A stretch of DNA of 64,000 bases from JADLHS01 sp039806955 (GCA_039806955.1 JBDHQI010000020.1:9882-73881), one strand, 5' to 3'. Counted from the stretch's first letter, positions 42,082 through 51,773 are shown. Notes: generated from the sequence alone by a model not told the origin. Numbers and translations: made by a program.

Positions 42082-44250
42082 ATGCGTAAGCGATTTTTCC
42101 TCGGTGGAATATTAGTTGCAGTTTCCTGCCTGGTTTCCGCCGCGCCGTTCAATGTTTCGCCTGACTGGTTGCTGGATGCCACACCCTACCGCGCCCAGGT
42201 GCAGACCAATGCCGATGGGCGTCAACTGCGTCTCAGCAACGGGTTGCTGGCGCGAACCTTTCGTCTTACGCCCAACGCCGCCACGATCGCCCTCGATAAT
42301 CTCGCCACTGGCGAATCCCTGTTGCGCGGCGTCAAACCCGAGGCGGTGGTGGAAATTGACGGCGTACGATACGAAATTGGCGGGCTTAAAGGTCAGCCAA
42401 ATTACGCCTTTTTACGTCCGGAATGGATCGAACAATTGCAGGGTGACGCCGCCGCTTTTCAGTTGACCGGATTCATAGTGAGTCCAATTGAAGCGCGCTT
42501 TGCGTGGAAGCAGGTGCGGCATCACGCCCCCGATGTGAAGTGGCCACCGTCTGGGGTGCATTTGCGGATGGACTACGCACCACCGAGCGGCACAGACGAA
42601 TCGGCAACGCGCGGCATTCGCGTGTCCGTTCATTACGAACTTTACGATGGACTGCCGTGTTACAGCAAATGGTTGACGGTCAGCAACGGGACGACACGGA
42701 CCATCCGCGTGGATCGCTTCGTCAGTGAAATTCTGGCCGCCGTCGAGCGGGTAGCCGAGGTAGATGAATTGGCGGCGGGCCGTCAGACGCCAAACCTGCA
42801 TATCGAGACCGACATGGCCTTCGGCGGCATGATGGCGGCGGGAGCGAACCGACGCTCGTTTCGCTGGTTGCCTGACCCGCAGTTTGACACGCAGGTCAAT
42901 TACGAAAAGAAAACACCCTGCCTTTTGGAGATTGGACCCGATCTTGGCCCGGCGCAGGAGATTGCTCCCAGCGGCACGTTCGAGTCGTTCCGCGCGTGGG
43001 TGTTGCCGTTTGAGGATTTCGACCGGGAACGTTGTGGCCTGGCCCTGCGCCGCATGTATCGCGTCATTGCGCCGTGGGTGACGGAAAATCCGTTGATGAT
43101 GCATGTGCGTTCAGCGGATGAGCGCACGGTAACGAACGCCATCCAGCAATGCGCCGAAGTCGGATTCGAGATGGTGATTCTCAGCTTCGGCAGCGGGTTT
43201 GATCTCGAAAATGAAAATCCGGAAACCCTTGCCCGAGCACAGCATTACGCTGATTTTGCCCGCAGTCGGGGCATTGAAATCGGCAGCTACTCTTTATTGG
43301 CATCGCGAAGTATTGGCGGCGGCAACGACGTGGTGATGCCGCCGGGGCAACATCCGACCTTTGGCAATTCGCCATGTCTCGTCAGCGCTTGGGGAACGAA
43401 TTATTTCCGACGACTCTATGAATTTTCCCGCGACAGCGGTTTCACGTTACTGGAGCATGATGGTTCGTATCCGGGTGACGTTTGCCAGAGCGATCAGCAC
43501 CCCGGCCATCGCGGGCTGGCGGATTCGCGTTGGAAGCAATGGCGCGAGATCACGGATTTTTACAAATGGTGTCGCGGCCAGGGATTTTATTTGAACGTGC
43601 CCGATCATTATTTCCTATCTGGTTCGAGCAAAACCGGCATGGGCTATCGCGAAACGAACTGGTCATTGCAACGCGAGCAACAGGTCATTCACACCCGGCA
43701 GAACATCTACGACGGGACGTGGGAGAAAACCCCCAGCATGGGCTGGATGTTTGTGCCGCTCACCGAATATCAGGGCGGCGGCGCGGCGGCGACCATCGAG
43801 CCGCTCGATGAACACTTGGACCATTATGAACGGATGCTCTACAGCAATCTCGCGCTGGGAGTGCAGGCGTGTTATCGCGGACCGCGGTTGTATGACACCG
43901 AACGCACCCGGGCGATGCTCCAACGCTGGGTGGGCTGGTTCAAGGCGCACCGCGCCATTTTGGAAAGCGATTTGATTCATGGCCGCCGGGCCGACGCACG
44001 CGGTCTGGACTGGATGCTGCACGTGAATCCCAAGTTGAAAGAAAAGGGCCTGCTCGTTGTGTTCAATCCGCTGAATGAGCCGGTGGCCAAAACCCTGCGC
44101 GTCAACCTGTATTACACGGGACTGACCGATGAAGCCCGGGTTGTCGCCTCGGACGCAACAACCCGGCGCTTCACATTGAACCGCGACTATACGATCGAGC
44201 TGCCGGTGCAGGTCGCCGCGCAGGGCATGAGCTGGTTGGTCATCGAATAA
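42082..44250 (+). CDS. Exported glycoside hydrolase, clan-D-like (alpha-galactosidase-type)
   Basis: Signal peptide of ~21 residues (ends SCLVSAA). An N-terminal beta-sandwich (about 25-330) resembles that of GH36/GH27-type enzymes, followed by a TIM barrel. Within the barrel FEMVILSFGSGF gives one strand, ISYS-like GIEIGSYSLL the next, and LLEHDGSYPGDV contains the best candidate catalytic nucleophile Asp. A C-terminal beta domain (KGLLVVFNPLNEP) closes the protein, 722 residues in all. Assigned by pattern; the specific sugar linkage cannot be inferred. Divergent from the propeller gene by 166 nt. Confidence 0.72.
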   Translation: MRKRFFLGGILVAVSCLVSAAPFNVSPDWLLDATPYRAQVQTNADGRQLRLSNGLLARTFRLTPNAATIALDNLATGESLLRGVKPEAVVEIDGVRYEIGGLKGQPNYAFLRPEWIEQLQGDAAAFQLTGFIVSPIEARFAWKQVRHHAPDVKWPPSGVHLRMDYAPPSGTDESATRGIRVSVHYELYDGLPCYSKWLTVSNGTTRTIRVDRFVSEILAAVERVAEVDELAAGRQTPNLHIETDMAFGGMMAAGANRRSFRWLPDPQFDTQVNYEKKTPCLLEIGPDLGPAQEIAPSGTFESFRAWVLPFEDFDRERCGLALRRMYRVIAPWVTENPLMMHVRSADERTVTNAIQQCAEVGFEMVILSFGSGFDLENENPETLARAQHYADFARSRGIEIGSYSLLASRSIGGGNDVVMPPGQHPTFGNSPCLVSAWGTNYFRRLYEFSRDSGFTLLEHDGSYPGDVCQSDQHPGHRGLADSRWKQWREITDFYKWCRGQGFYLNVPDHYFLSGSSKTGMGYRETNWSLQREQQVIHTRQNIYDGTWEKTPSMGWMFVPLTEYQGGGAAATIEPLDEHLDHYERMLYSNLALGVQACYRGPRLYDTERTRAMLQRWVGWFKAHRAILESDLIHGRRADARGLDWMLHVNPKLKEKGLLVVFNPLNEPVAKTLRVNLYYTGLTDEARVVASDATTRRFTLNRDYTIELPVQVAAQGMSWLVIE

Positions 44251-44300
44251 TGGAGCGCGGGAAATATTTTCTTTTTCTCCAATCCGGCTAGAATGGAAGG

Positions 44301-44801
44301 GTGAATGGGGAACAGATCATCGGATTGACCCTGGCGTTGTTGGTGATGCTGCTCGCCCTGGTGGGCAACCTGATTCCAGGGCTTCCCGGCACCCCCCTGG
44401 CGCTGGTGGCCGTCATCGGCCACCGGTTGTATTTCGGGGCGGCGAGTGTCAGCAATGTCGTTCTGATTGTGCTGGTGGTATTGACAGTAGCGGCGGTGGG
44501 CCTGGATTTTTTGGGCGGCGCACTGGGCGCCCGGAAATTCGGAGCGACCTGGCGCGGAATCACCGGCGCCGTTGTGGGGGGGCTTGTGGGGTTGTTTTTT
44601 AATCTGCCGGGGATCATTCTGGGGCCGTTCATCGGCGCGACCCTGTTCGAATTGGTGGGGGACAAGGAATTGAAGGCGGCGGCCAAAGCCGGACTGGGGG
44701 CGGTGATAGGGTTGGTGCTGGGGGTGATCGGCAAATCGGCACTCGGCGTGGTGATGATCATCCTGTTTGTGGTGAACGTCATGGCGCGGTCCACACCGTG
44801 A
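44301..44801 (+). CDS. DUF456 membrane protein
   Basis: Small integral membrane protein of the DUF456 family, 166 residues, four hydrophobic segments with a central Gly-rich block (LPGLPGTPLALVAVI after NLI). A GTG start follows the purine-rich GGAAGG. The function is unknown. The 50-nt gap from the preceding hydrolase suggests it may be co-transcribed. Confidence 0.82.
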   Translation: MNGEQIIGLTLALLVMLLALVGNLIPGLPGTPLALVAVIGHRLYFGAASVSNVVLIVLVVLTVAAVGLDFLGGALGARKFGATWRGITGAVVGGLVGLFFNLPGIILGPFIGATLFELVGDKELKAAAKAGLGAVIGLVLGVIGKSALGVVMIILFVVNVMARSTP

Positions 44802-44882
44802 AGCGGCTTCCGGCCGTGCCGCGGGGCAAGCCGCCGGCGGTGCGGTCCCCTCCCGTTACCGCGATTTTCAACCCGGCGTGAT

Positions 44883-45216
44883 CCGGCCCGGAACTGCGGC
44901 GGACGCCGGAGGAATACCGCGCGGTGGGGCGGGTTGGTGAAGGATCGGGGGGGTGCTGCTGCTGGCGATCTTCGGAAACGTGGTCACCGCGTGGTCGTGG
45001 TTTGGCGTGAACATGCTGGGCATCGGCCTGCACAGCTACGGTTTCATGGACGCCGCGTTCAAATGGCTGGTGCTCTTCAATGCCAGCCAGGTGACGCTGC
45101 TGCTGCTGGACGCGCTGCCATTGCATCTGTGGCGGAGTTTTCAGCAAAGCACGCCGGCAACGCTCCCACCAACGGAAGGCGGGCGGAAACCGTCTCCGGC
45201 GACGGGCGCGGCCTGA
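44883..45216 (+). pseudogene. Remnant of a CcsA-type cytochrome c assembly gene
   Basis: Only a C-terminal piece is readable: LLLAIFGNVVTAWSWFGVNM followed by LGIGLHSYGFMDAAFKWL, the end of CcsA/ResC-type haem-handling proteins (the conserved WFGVN and LHSYG block). Upstream, the frame enters a short block coding for PELRRTPEEYRAVGRVG that recurs in the 51189-51773 gene, and then has no gene start. Everything N-terminal (about 200+ residues) is missing. Confidence 0.65.
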
Positions 45217-45375
45217 GCCGGTGGCGGGTGGCAGGCGATTGCAGTTGGCTGGCTGGTTTCACCCAGATCGCCGAAGCAGAATCCGCAGCGCACGATTTCG
45301 TAGTCTGCCGTATTGCGATTTTCCCAATCCTCCAACGGCAAGACGCTCTGGGCGCGAAAACCCGGAGGCGACCGA

Positions 45376-46158
45376 TTAGAAGTCCGTGTCGGGCTCCTTC
45401 AAATCCAGTTCTTTGATCCAGGTGTTGCGATAGCGCACATCGTGGCCCTCGGCCTGCAGTTTCAATCCCTGCGGAGTGTCGGTGATGCCTTTGCCGTCAT
45501 CGTTGCCGCCGTCCACACCGGAGTTCGGTCCGCCCCAAACCTGGTTGATGGGAAAATTGGTGTGGACCTTGGTCCCGTTGAAATACATGGTCACGAGCGC
45601 CTTCTCCGTCCGTTTGCCGTGCTGGAAACGCGCGGCCCGGAACACGACGTCGTAGGCGTTCCATTTGCCGATGCCGGCGAAACACTGGTAGGGCGAATCG
45701 CTCTCGTTGATGAGCGCCCCCATGCCATGCTTGGTCTTGTTGCCTTCCTGAATCTGAATCTCGTAGCGGTTCTGCAGATACACGCCACTGTTGCCGTTGG
45801 GCCCGGTGACGAGAAATTCGATGTGCAATCGGAAGTCGCGATACGGCTTCTTGGTGACAATGTCCGCCGCGCCGTAGTTGCCGCCATCGGCGGCGCGATC
45901 ATCGGTCATCACGACCGTGCCCGCGTCCACCGGGTCGGGCACAATCTTCCATTTGATGGGCAGCGACGACGCGAAGCGCGGGCCCTGCCAGTAAGTCCAC
46001 TTGGCATCGAGCATTTGTCGCGAGCCATCGAGCAACATCTCCGCGCCGGCAACGGGTTTGGCGCCCACGCCGACGTGATTGTCCGCGGCGGCGAGCGCCG
46101 GGGTGATGAGCAGCAGGGTCAGCGTCAACGCGTTGGTTGGACGAAGGAACATTTTCAT
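45376..46158 (-). CDS. Exported DUF1080 family hydrolase (3-keto-disaccharide hydrolase-type)
   Basis: Signal peptide (MKMFLRPTNALTLTLLLITP then ALAAADN). The mature part is a concanavalin-like beta-sandwich of the DUF1080 family: TKKPYRDFRLHIEFLVTGPN, GNSGVYLQNRYEIQIQEGN and KWNAYDVVFRAARF. Members cleave 3-keto-glucosides or act as carbohydrate-binding enzymes in Verrucomicrobia and Planctomycetes. The ATG at 46158 is preferred to the upstream extension to 46206. The C-terminus is a long loop ending in EPDTDF. Confidence 0.9.
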   Translation of the reverse strand: MKMFLRPTNALTLTLLLITPALAAADNHVGVGAKPVAGAEMLLDGSRQMLDAKWTYWQGPRFASSLPIKWKIVPDPVDAGTVVMTDDRAADGGNYGAADIVTKKPYRDFRLHIEFLVTGPNGNSGVYLQNRYEIQIQEGNKTKHGMGALINESDSPYQCFAGIGKWNAYDVVFRAARFQHGKRTEKALVTMYFNGTKVHTNFPINQVWGGPNSGVDGGNDDGKGITDTPQGLKLQAEGHDVRYRNTWIKELDLKEPDTDF

Positions 46159-46812
46159 TTCAAGTGCGGAAGAAGTAGCGGCCGGCCGCGACTTGGGCAA
46201 CTGCAAATTCGCGTACGGACGAAACGCCTCCGCCGTTTGGGGTCAGCCCATGCGCGCGGTGCGGTGCAAGGGCGCACCGCACTACAGCCGGGGCGACTGT
46301 TCTCCCCTCACAAAACCAACGGCATCGCTCCGACACTGCTGTACATTCGAGGAGTTGGAGCGAACTCACGTTCGCTGCTACGGTGGGGAAGGAGCTTCAC
46401 TGGAGCGGGATTTTCCGGAGGTCTCGCACTCCAAGCCGGGGCGATTGCCGCTGGCTCACGAAAGCACCGTCGCCGCTGGCGCTCTGCCGGCGCAGTCCAT
46501 AAGCGCTGTCGCAGCTTTGCGGGCGCGGCTAACCCAGCTATTTCAAGAGCAGATTGGTGCGACCGCACAAAACCGGTGTGGCGCAGGTTTCCAAACCTGC
46601 TGTTTCGCCGATTTCCAAATCGGCAGCCTGTGTGATCGTCCGAGGCGTTCGCGGGTTTGGAAACCCGCGATACAGCAGACTGGGAAGTCTGCGCCACGCT
46701 TCGAGTGTGAAGTATCCGCTCCAAATCCGCGGGGCGATTCGGGGGGGCGTTGAGGAGCGAAAGATTTTTGTCCGCTTTTGGCGGTCGGCGGGTCTTTAAT
46801 GGTGTTGGACAG
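46159..46812. other. Palindrome-rich intergenic region before the sigma factor
   Basis: This 654-nt region is filled with repeats (see the array entry) and has no credible gene; the long open frame over it is repeat-derived. It separates divergent DUF1080 and sigma-factor genes, so both promoters must be here. Confidence 0.6.
46259..46692. repeat. Cluster of short perfect palindromes
   Basis: Six hairpins: 46259-46282 (GTGCGGTGC/GCACCGCAC), 46359-46376 (AGCGAAC/GTTCGCT), 46583-46600, 46607-46624, 46651-46668 and 46675-46692. Three of the last four share the design five GC-rich bases, then TTTCCAAA or TTTGGAAA, then the complement, with a 2-nt loop (GCAGGTTT/AAACCTGC, GCCGATTT/AAATCGGC, GCGGGTTT/AAACCCGC); the fourth is GCAGACT/AGTCTGC. 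Confidence 0.85.
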
Positions 46813-48501
46813 ATGACTGATACCCGGCAATTGCTTGCAGAATATGTCGCGACCGGCTCGGAAACCGTATTCCGCGAGCTGGTATCGCGCTACGTGGACC
46901 TGGTCTATTCCGCCGCCGTGCGGCTGGTGAATGGCGACACGCATCTGGCGGAGGACGTCACGCAAACCGTGTTCGCGGACCTGGCGCGGCTCGCGCGGTC
47001 GTTGTCGCGGGAGGTGATGCTCGGGGGCTGGCTGCACCGGCATACGTGCTTTGTCGCCGGCAAAATCATGCGGAGCGAGCGCCGGCGGCAGGCGCGGGAA
47101 AGGCAGGCGGTGGAAATGAACGCGATGGAAGACCACTCGGCAGCCAGCCTGGCGTCGGTGACCCCGGTGCTGGATGACGCCATCAACCAACTCGGTCCGG
47201 AAGAGCGCGCGGCCCTCCTGCTGCGCTTCTTTGAGCAGAACGATTTTGCCGCCGTGGGCGCCGCCCTGGGCAGCACAGAGGAGGCCGCCCGCAAACGCGT
47301 GCAGCGCGCGCTGGACAAGCTGGAAGTGTTGTTGAAGCGCCGGGGCGTCGCCTTGTCCGCCAGCGCTCTCGCCGCCGGGTTGGGCGCGCAAGCGGTGACG
47401 GCGGCGCCGGCCGGCCTGGCCGTGACGATTTCCGCCGCGGCCCTGGCGGGAACGGCGGGAAGCAGTGCAGCCACTTTAACCCTCCTGAAAATTATGAGCA
47501 TGACCAAACTGAAAGTTGGAATCATCGGAGCCGTCGTGGTGGCGGGCGTTTCCATTCCGTGGCTGATGGAACACCAGACGCAGAAGCAAGTCGCCGAAGT
47601 GAAGGCAGCGCTGGCCCAACAGGTCGGGCAAAACGCGCATCTGGCGGCCGAAAACGAACGGCTCTCGAATCTGATCGCGAAAGCCAGCGCGCCGCAGCCG
47701 GCGGTCGCCACGTCGCCGTCATCGGACACGCTGCGCTTGCGCGGCGAGGTGGGCCGGTTGCGACGCGAGAACGCGGAGATTGCCGCCGCGACGACCAACG
47801 GCCCCAGCCCGTTGAGCAGCATGACGGGTAATCCGGAGCTGTATCAGTTGATCCGCAAGCAGCAGCGGGCCGGGATGAGCCTGGTGTACAAGGATTTTAC
47901 CAATCGCATCCAGCTCCCGCCCGAGCAGTCTGAAAAGTTGTTTGATCTGCTGGCGGACAATGTGATGGACAACATTGGTCGGATCACCGAGGTGCTCAAG
48001 GACGGCAAGACCGGAGACGCGTTGGACCAGGTGTTCGCGGCGCAGGACGCGGCGTTCCTCGAAAAGCTCAAATCCGTGCTCACGCCGGAGGAACTCACGC
48101 AATACCAGGATTACACCCGGAATCTCGCCAGCTACCTGACGGCGGAACAATTCAAGGCGCTGCTGACGGGGGATCAGGCGGTCAAGGATGCTAAAGGCAG
48201 ACAGATTTACCAATTCATGCAGGAGGAGACAGCGGCGGCACTGGCGGCGGCGGGTCTGCCGGCGGATTATCAAACCACCCCGACCTTGAATTTCCGAAAC
48301 ATCGCGTCGGCGGCGGTTGCCGAGCAGAATCTGAAATTGTTGGACAACATTTACGGCCGGGTGGCGGCCCGGCTGGGATCGGTGTTGAGCGCATCCGAGC
48401 TGCAGCAGTTTCAGGAGTTCCGCGCCAGCGCCATCAGTGGCAATCGGATGAACCTGGCGCTCAATCGCCAGATGATGGCGCCGGGAAGCAAGGGGAAATG
48501 A
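46813..48501 (+). CDS. ECF sigma factor with membrane-spanning C-terminal extension
   Basis: Sigma-70 family factor of extracytoplasmic-function type, 562 residues. Region 2 (FRELVSRYVDLVYSAAVRL, then HLAEDVTQTVFADLARLA) is at ~18-70, region 4 at ~125-180 (GPEERAALLLRFFEQNDFAA, TEEAARKRVQRALDKLEVLL). An Ala-rich segment and one transmembrane span (about 240-260, VGIIGAVVVAGVSIPWL) follow, then a coiled-coil (VAEVKAALAQQVGQNAHLAA) and a ~250-residue C-terminal domain, probably periplasmic. Such tails occur in Verrucomicrobia and Acidobacteria and may replace a separate anti-sigma factor. ATG 46813 gives MTDTRQLLAEYVATGSE, the standard opening. Confidence 0.9.
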   Translation: MTDTRQLLAEYVATGSETVFRELVSRYVDLVYSAAVRLVNGDTHLAEDVTQTVFADLARLARSLSREVMLGGWLHRHTCFVAGKIMRSERRRQARERQAVEMNAMEDHSAASLASVTPVLDDAINQLGPEERAALLLRFFEQNDFAAVGAALGSTEEAARKRVQRALDKLEVLLKRRGVALSASALAAGLGAQAVTAAPAGLAVTISAAALAGTAGSSAATLTLLKIMSMTKLKVGIIGAVVVAGVSIPWLMEHQTQKQVAEVKAALAQQVGQNAHLAAENERLSNLIAKASAPQPAVATSPSSDTLRLRGEVGRLRRENAEIAAATTNGPSPLSSMTGNPELYQLIRKQQRAGMSLVYKDFTNRIQLPPEQSEKLFDLLADNVMDNIGRITEVLKDGKTGDALDQVFAAQDAAFLEKLKSVLTPEELTQYQDYTRNLASYLTAEQFKALLTGDQAVKDAKGRQIYQFMQEETAAALAAAGLPADYQTTPTLNFRNIASAAVAEQNLKLLDNIYGRVAARLGSVLSASELQQFQEFRASAISGNRMNLALNRQMMAPGSKGK

Positions 48502-48568
48502 AGCGGCGGGCACGGACGATTTCGTGTGAGGGATTGTCTCGGGCGTTGTCTTCCCGTTAGTCTGCGGA

Positions 48569-49570
48569 ATGGCTGGGCCTCAACTCGTGAATGCGAAGGC
48601 GACCACCGGCGTTGTGCCGCTCGAATTGCGCGGAGTCACCAAACTCTTTGGCGGCTTCCGCGCGGTGGACGACGTGAGCTTCCAGTTGCCGGCGGGAGCG
48701 ATCTACGGGTTCCTCGGCCCCAATGGCGCGGGCAAAACCACGACGATCCGGATGATTTTGGAAATCATCAAACCCACCAGCGGGAGCATCACCGTGCTGG
48801 GTGCGTCCTCGGCGCTCCAGGTCCGGCAACGCATCGGCTATCTGCCGGAGGAGAAGGGGCTGTACAAGAAGATGAAGAATTGGGCGGTGATCGCCTACTT
48901 CGCCACCTTGAAAGGCCTGAGCCGGGCGGCGGCCAGGCGACGCGCGTTCGAGCTGCTCGAGCGCTACGGGCTGAAGGATTTTGCCACCAAGCCAACCGAG
49001 GCGCTCTCGAAAGGCATGGGCCAAAAGGTGCAGATGCTCGCCTCCATCGCCCATGACCCGGAGTTCGTGATTCTGGATGAACCGTTCTCGGGCCTGGACC
49101 CGGTGAACCAGCAGGTGATGGAGGACATCATCCGGGACATGGCCGGGCGCGGGCGGACGATTTTGTTTTCGACGCACGTGATGCAGCACGCGGAGCGGTT
49201 GTGCGACCGGATTTTGTTGCTGGCCAAAGGGCGCAAAATCTTCGATGGCACGGTGGCGGAGGCGCAGCGCACGCTCCCGCGCCGGGTGCGGATCGAAACG
49301 GCGGACAACATCGCGCCGTTGACGGAGTTGCCGGAGGTGGCCGCCGTGCGCCCGTTGCCGCCGACCTCGGATGACCGCGAGGGCCCGGTGGCGGCGGCGG
49401 TGGCGGCGTGGGAGGTGGAGTTGTGCGGGTCGGCGGATCCGCAGGCGGTGTTGCAGGCCTGCTTCGCGCGCGGCATCCGGTTGCGCAGTTTCAATCAGTC
49501 CGAGCCGACCCTGCATGAAGTCTTCATGCGGCTGGTCGGCCCCGAAGCCCGGGAGGTGGCGGCCCGATGA
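48569..49570 (+). CDS. ABC transporter ATP-binding protein (NatA-like)
   Basis: ATPase of an ABC-2-type exporter. Walker A is GPNGAGKTTT, the Q-loop follows, the signature is LSKGMGQKVQ, and Walker B is FVILDEPFSGLDP, with switch His in STHVMQHAERL. A ~90-residue C-terminal domain is typical of NatA/YhaQ-type proteins. It ends in an ATGA overlap with the permease gene, so both are made together. The Na+-export name is by family resemblance only. Confidence 0.93.
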   Translation: MAGPQLVNAKATTGVVPLELRGVTKLFGGFRAVDDVSFQLPAGAIYGFLGPNGAGKTTTIRMILEIIKPTSGSITVLGASSALQVRQRIGYLPEEKGLYKKMKNWAVIAYFATLKGLSRAAARRRAFELLERYGLKDFATKPTEALSKGMGQKVQMLASIAHDPEFVILDEPFSGLDPVNQQVMEDIIRDMAGRGRTILFSTHVMQHAERLCDRILLLAKGRKIFDGTVAEAQRTLPRRVRIETADNIAPLTELPEVAAVRPLPPTSDDREGPVAAAVAAWEVELCGSADPQAVLQACFARGIRLRSFNQSEPTLHEVFMRLVGPEAREVAAR

Positions 49571-51078
49571 GATTTGCATTGCTGGTTGCGTGGCGTGAAT
49601 ACGCCGAGAATGCCAAGACCAAGGGCTTCTGGCTGGGCATCCTGTTGGTGCCGGTGATCATCTTCTTCAGCGTGCAGGTGCCGCTCTGGCTGGAAACGAA
49701 GGGCACGCCGACCCGGTATTTTGTGCTCGTGGATCAATCCGGTCTGGTCGGGCCGGTGATCACTGCGCGCGTCGAGCGCGATTACCAGCGGGAAGTGTGG
49801 CGGGCCTTGAAGGAATACGCGCGCAAATACGGCGGCAGCAATACAGGGGCGGCTCCCTCCCTGGATCAATTCATCCGCCAGGGCGGGCAGGATGCCTGGC
49901 TCGCAGAACTGACGCCGGGCTTGCGGCCGGACGCGCCGCCGTTCAAAGCGCCCCGGCGCGCGTTTGAGCTCGTGGCCCTGCCGTCGGGAGTGAACCCGGA
50001 GACGGAGCTGCCGGCGCTGGCGCAGGAGTTGAAGCCGTATCTGCGCGGCGAACGCCATACGGAACTGCACGGGCAGGACATCGCGCTCAACGCGGCCATT
50101 CTGGTTCCGCGCGATCTGGCAAAGCAAATCGTCCGCTCACCGGGCGCAACCACTCCGACCGGCATCGAATACTGGTCGGACAATCTGGCGGACTCGCGGC
50201 TGCGCGAGGCGGTGGAGGAGACGGTCAACACGGAAATCCGGCGGCGCGAATATCTCGCGCGCGGGCTGGATGCCGCCGCCGTTCGTGCGGTGGAACAAAC
50301 GCACGTGCCGGTTTCCAGTTTGAACCCACGCAAGGAATCCGGGCGGGAAGCGGTTGGCGCGGCAGACATCATCAAGCAATGGGCACCGAGCGCATTTGTG
50401 TACTTGCTCTGGGTGGCCATCTTCGCCATCGCGCAGATGTTGTTGAGCAACATCATCGAGGAGAAATCCAATCGCATCATCGAGGTGCTGCTGTCGTCGG
50501 TCACGCCGGGAGAATTGATGCTGGGCAAATTACTCGGCATCGCGGCGGTGGGTCTGACGATGGTGGGCGCCTGGATCCTGACGTTGTTCGCCGTGCTGGG
50601 CTGGAAGGCGGCGGGCGCCGTCGGGACGGCGGCGGTGACCGGACCGATCCTGGACGTGCTGCAATCCTCCCGGTTGCTCCCCATGTTCGGAATCTATTTC
50701 GTGCTGGGCTACCTGTTGTACGCGGCGTGCATTCTCGCGCTGGGCAGCGTGTGCAACACCCTCAAGGAGGCGCAGAGCTACATGGCGGTGATCACCATGG
50801 TCATGATGGTGCCACTGCTCACTCTGACATTCATCCCCAAGGACCCGAACGGACTGCTGGCCCGCGTGCTCTCGTGGATTCCGCTCTACACGCCGTTCAT
50901 TATGATGAACCGGGCCATGGCGGATCCGCCGTGGATTGATTTGATCGGCACGCTGCTGCTCCTGGTCGCCGCCGTGGCGGGTGCGCTGTGGATGGCCGGG
51001 AAGGTTTTCCGCATCGGAATTCTGCGCACCGGTCAACCGCCAAAATTGCTCGAAATGTTGCGGTGGTTGAGACGCTGA
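49567..51078 (+). CDS. ABC transporter permease (NatB-like, ABC-2)
   Basis: Membrane partner of the ATPase above, 503 residues. One N-terminal span (GFWLGILLVPVIIFFSVQVP) is followed by a large outside domain (about 45-260) and then six spans beginning at WAPSAFVYLLWVAIFAIAQM, including the conserved cytosolic block NIIEEKSNRIIEVLLSSVTP. This layout matches NatB/YhaP. ATGA-coupled to the ATP-binding gene. Substrate unknown. Confidence 0.92.
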   Translation: MRFALLVAWREYAENAKTKGFWLGILLVPVIIFFSVQVPLWLETKGTPTRYFVLVDQSGLVGPVITARVERDYQREVWRALKEYARKYGGSNTGAAPSLDQFIRQGGQDAWLAELTPGLRPDAPPFKAPRRAFELVALPSGVNPETELPALAQELKPYLRGERHTELHGQDIALNAAILVPRDLAKQIVRSPGATTPTGIEYWSDNLADSRLREAVEETVNTEIRRREYLARGLDAAAVRAVEQTHVPVSSLNPRKESGREAVGAADIIKQWAPSAFVYLLWVAIFAIAQMLLSNIIEEKSNRIIEVLLSSVTPGELMLGKLLGIAAVGLTMVGAWILTLFAVLGWKAAGAVGTAAVTGPILDVLQSSRLLPMFGIYFVLGYLLYAACILALGSVCNTLKEAQSYMAVITMVMMVPLLTLTFIPKDPNGLLARVLSWIPLYTPFIMMNRAMADPPWIDLIGTLLLLVAAVAGALWMAGKVFRIGILRTGQPPKLLEMLRWLRR

Positions 51079-51188
51079 CATGGTGTTGCCGGCTCGCTAC
51101 TGGCGGCCACCTCCCGCCGCGCCGGCCCGCTGCGAACAGTGCTGCGAACAGTGGTTGCCGCGCCCAATTCGGCGTGACATGCTCGGGC

Positions 51189-51773
51189 ATGAACCTTCGC
51201 GCCTTGACACTTTGCGCCGGCTGGTTGTGCGGTCTGGTCGTGGGCAGTCCGGCCGCCACCGGGCGCATCGAACGTCCGGTCGTCACGGTTTCCAATCCAC
51301 CGCCGGTGCGGATGCTGGTGCCGGGTTTCACGGTGCGCGAACTGCCGCTGGTGCTGAACAATATCAACAACCTCGTGTTCGCGCCGGACGGGCGGCTCTT
51401 CGCACTGTGTTACGACGGCAACGTGCTGCAGTTGAAGGATACCAACGGCGATGGATTGGAAGATGCGTTCACCTATTTTTATCGCAACGACCGAAACGAA
51501 ATTCTGCCGAGCATCGGCATGTGTTGGGGGCCGGGCGGACTTTACATTGCGAGCCAGAGGCGGGTGATCCGATTGCGCGACCAGGGCGATGGCACGGCGG
51601 AACTGCTGCGGCCGCCGGAGGAATACCGCGCGGTCGGCCGGGCCGGCTGGATTGCCCCCGGAACTGCGTCGCAGCCTTCTTCCGCCAGCTCCGTCGTTCC
51701 GCTTTCATCGCAAAATTTGCATCGTTTATGCCAAGAATGGGAATGTGTTCCCACCCGATTCAATCAATTCTAG
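51189..51773 (+). pseudogene. Truncated PVC-type secreted beta-propeller protein
   Basis: Signal peptide MNLRALTLCAGWLCGLVVGS then the start of a beta-propeller/dehydrogenase-like protein common in Verrucomicrobia and Planctomycetes: VRELPLVLNNINNLVFAPDG, LKDTNGDGLEDAFTYFYRND and GGLYIASQRRVIRLRDQGDG. These proteins normally run to 700-1000 residues, with a haem domain; here homologous sequence stops near residue 155 at a block coding PPEEYRAVGRAG, which also occurs at the ccsA remnant (44905). The rest of the frame is unrelated. The gene is broken by truncation, perhaps by recombination at the repeat. Confidence 0.7.

Noticed and set aside
46079..46753. Long plus-strand open frame before the sigma factor
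   Set aside because: Overlaps DUF1080 in antisense and then runs through the palindrome cluster; the frame is open because of repeat composition.
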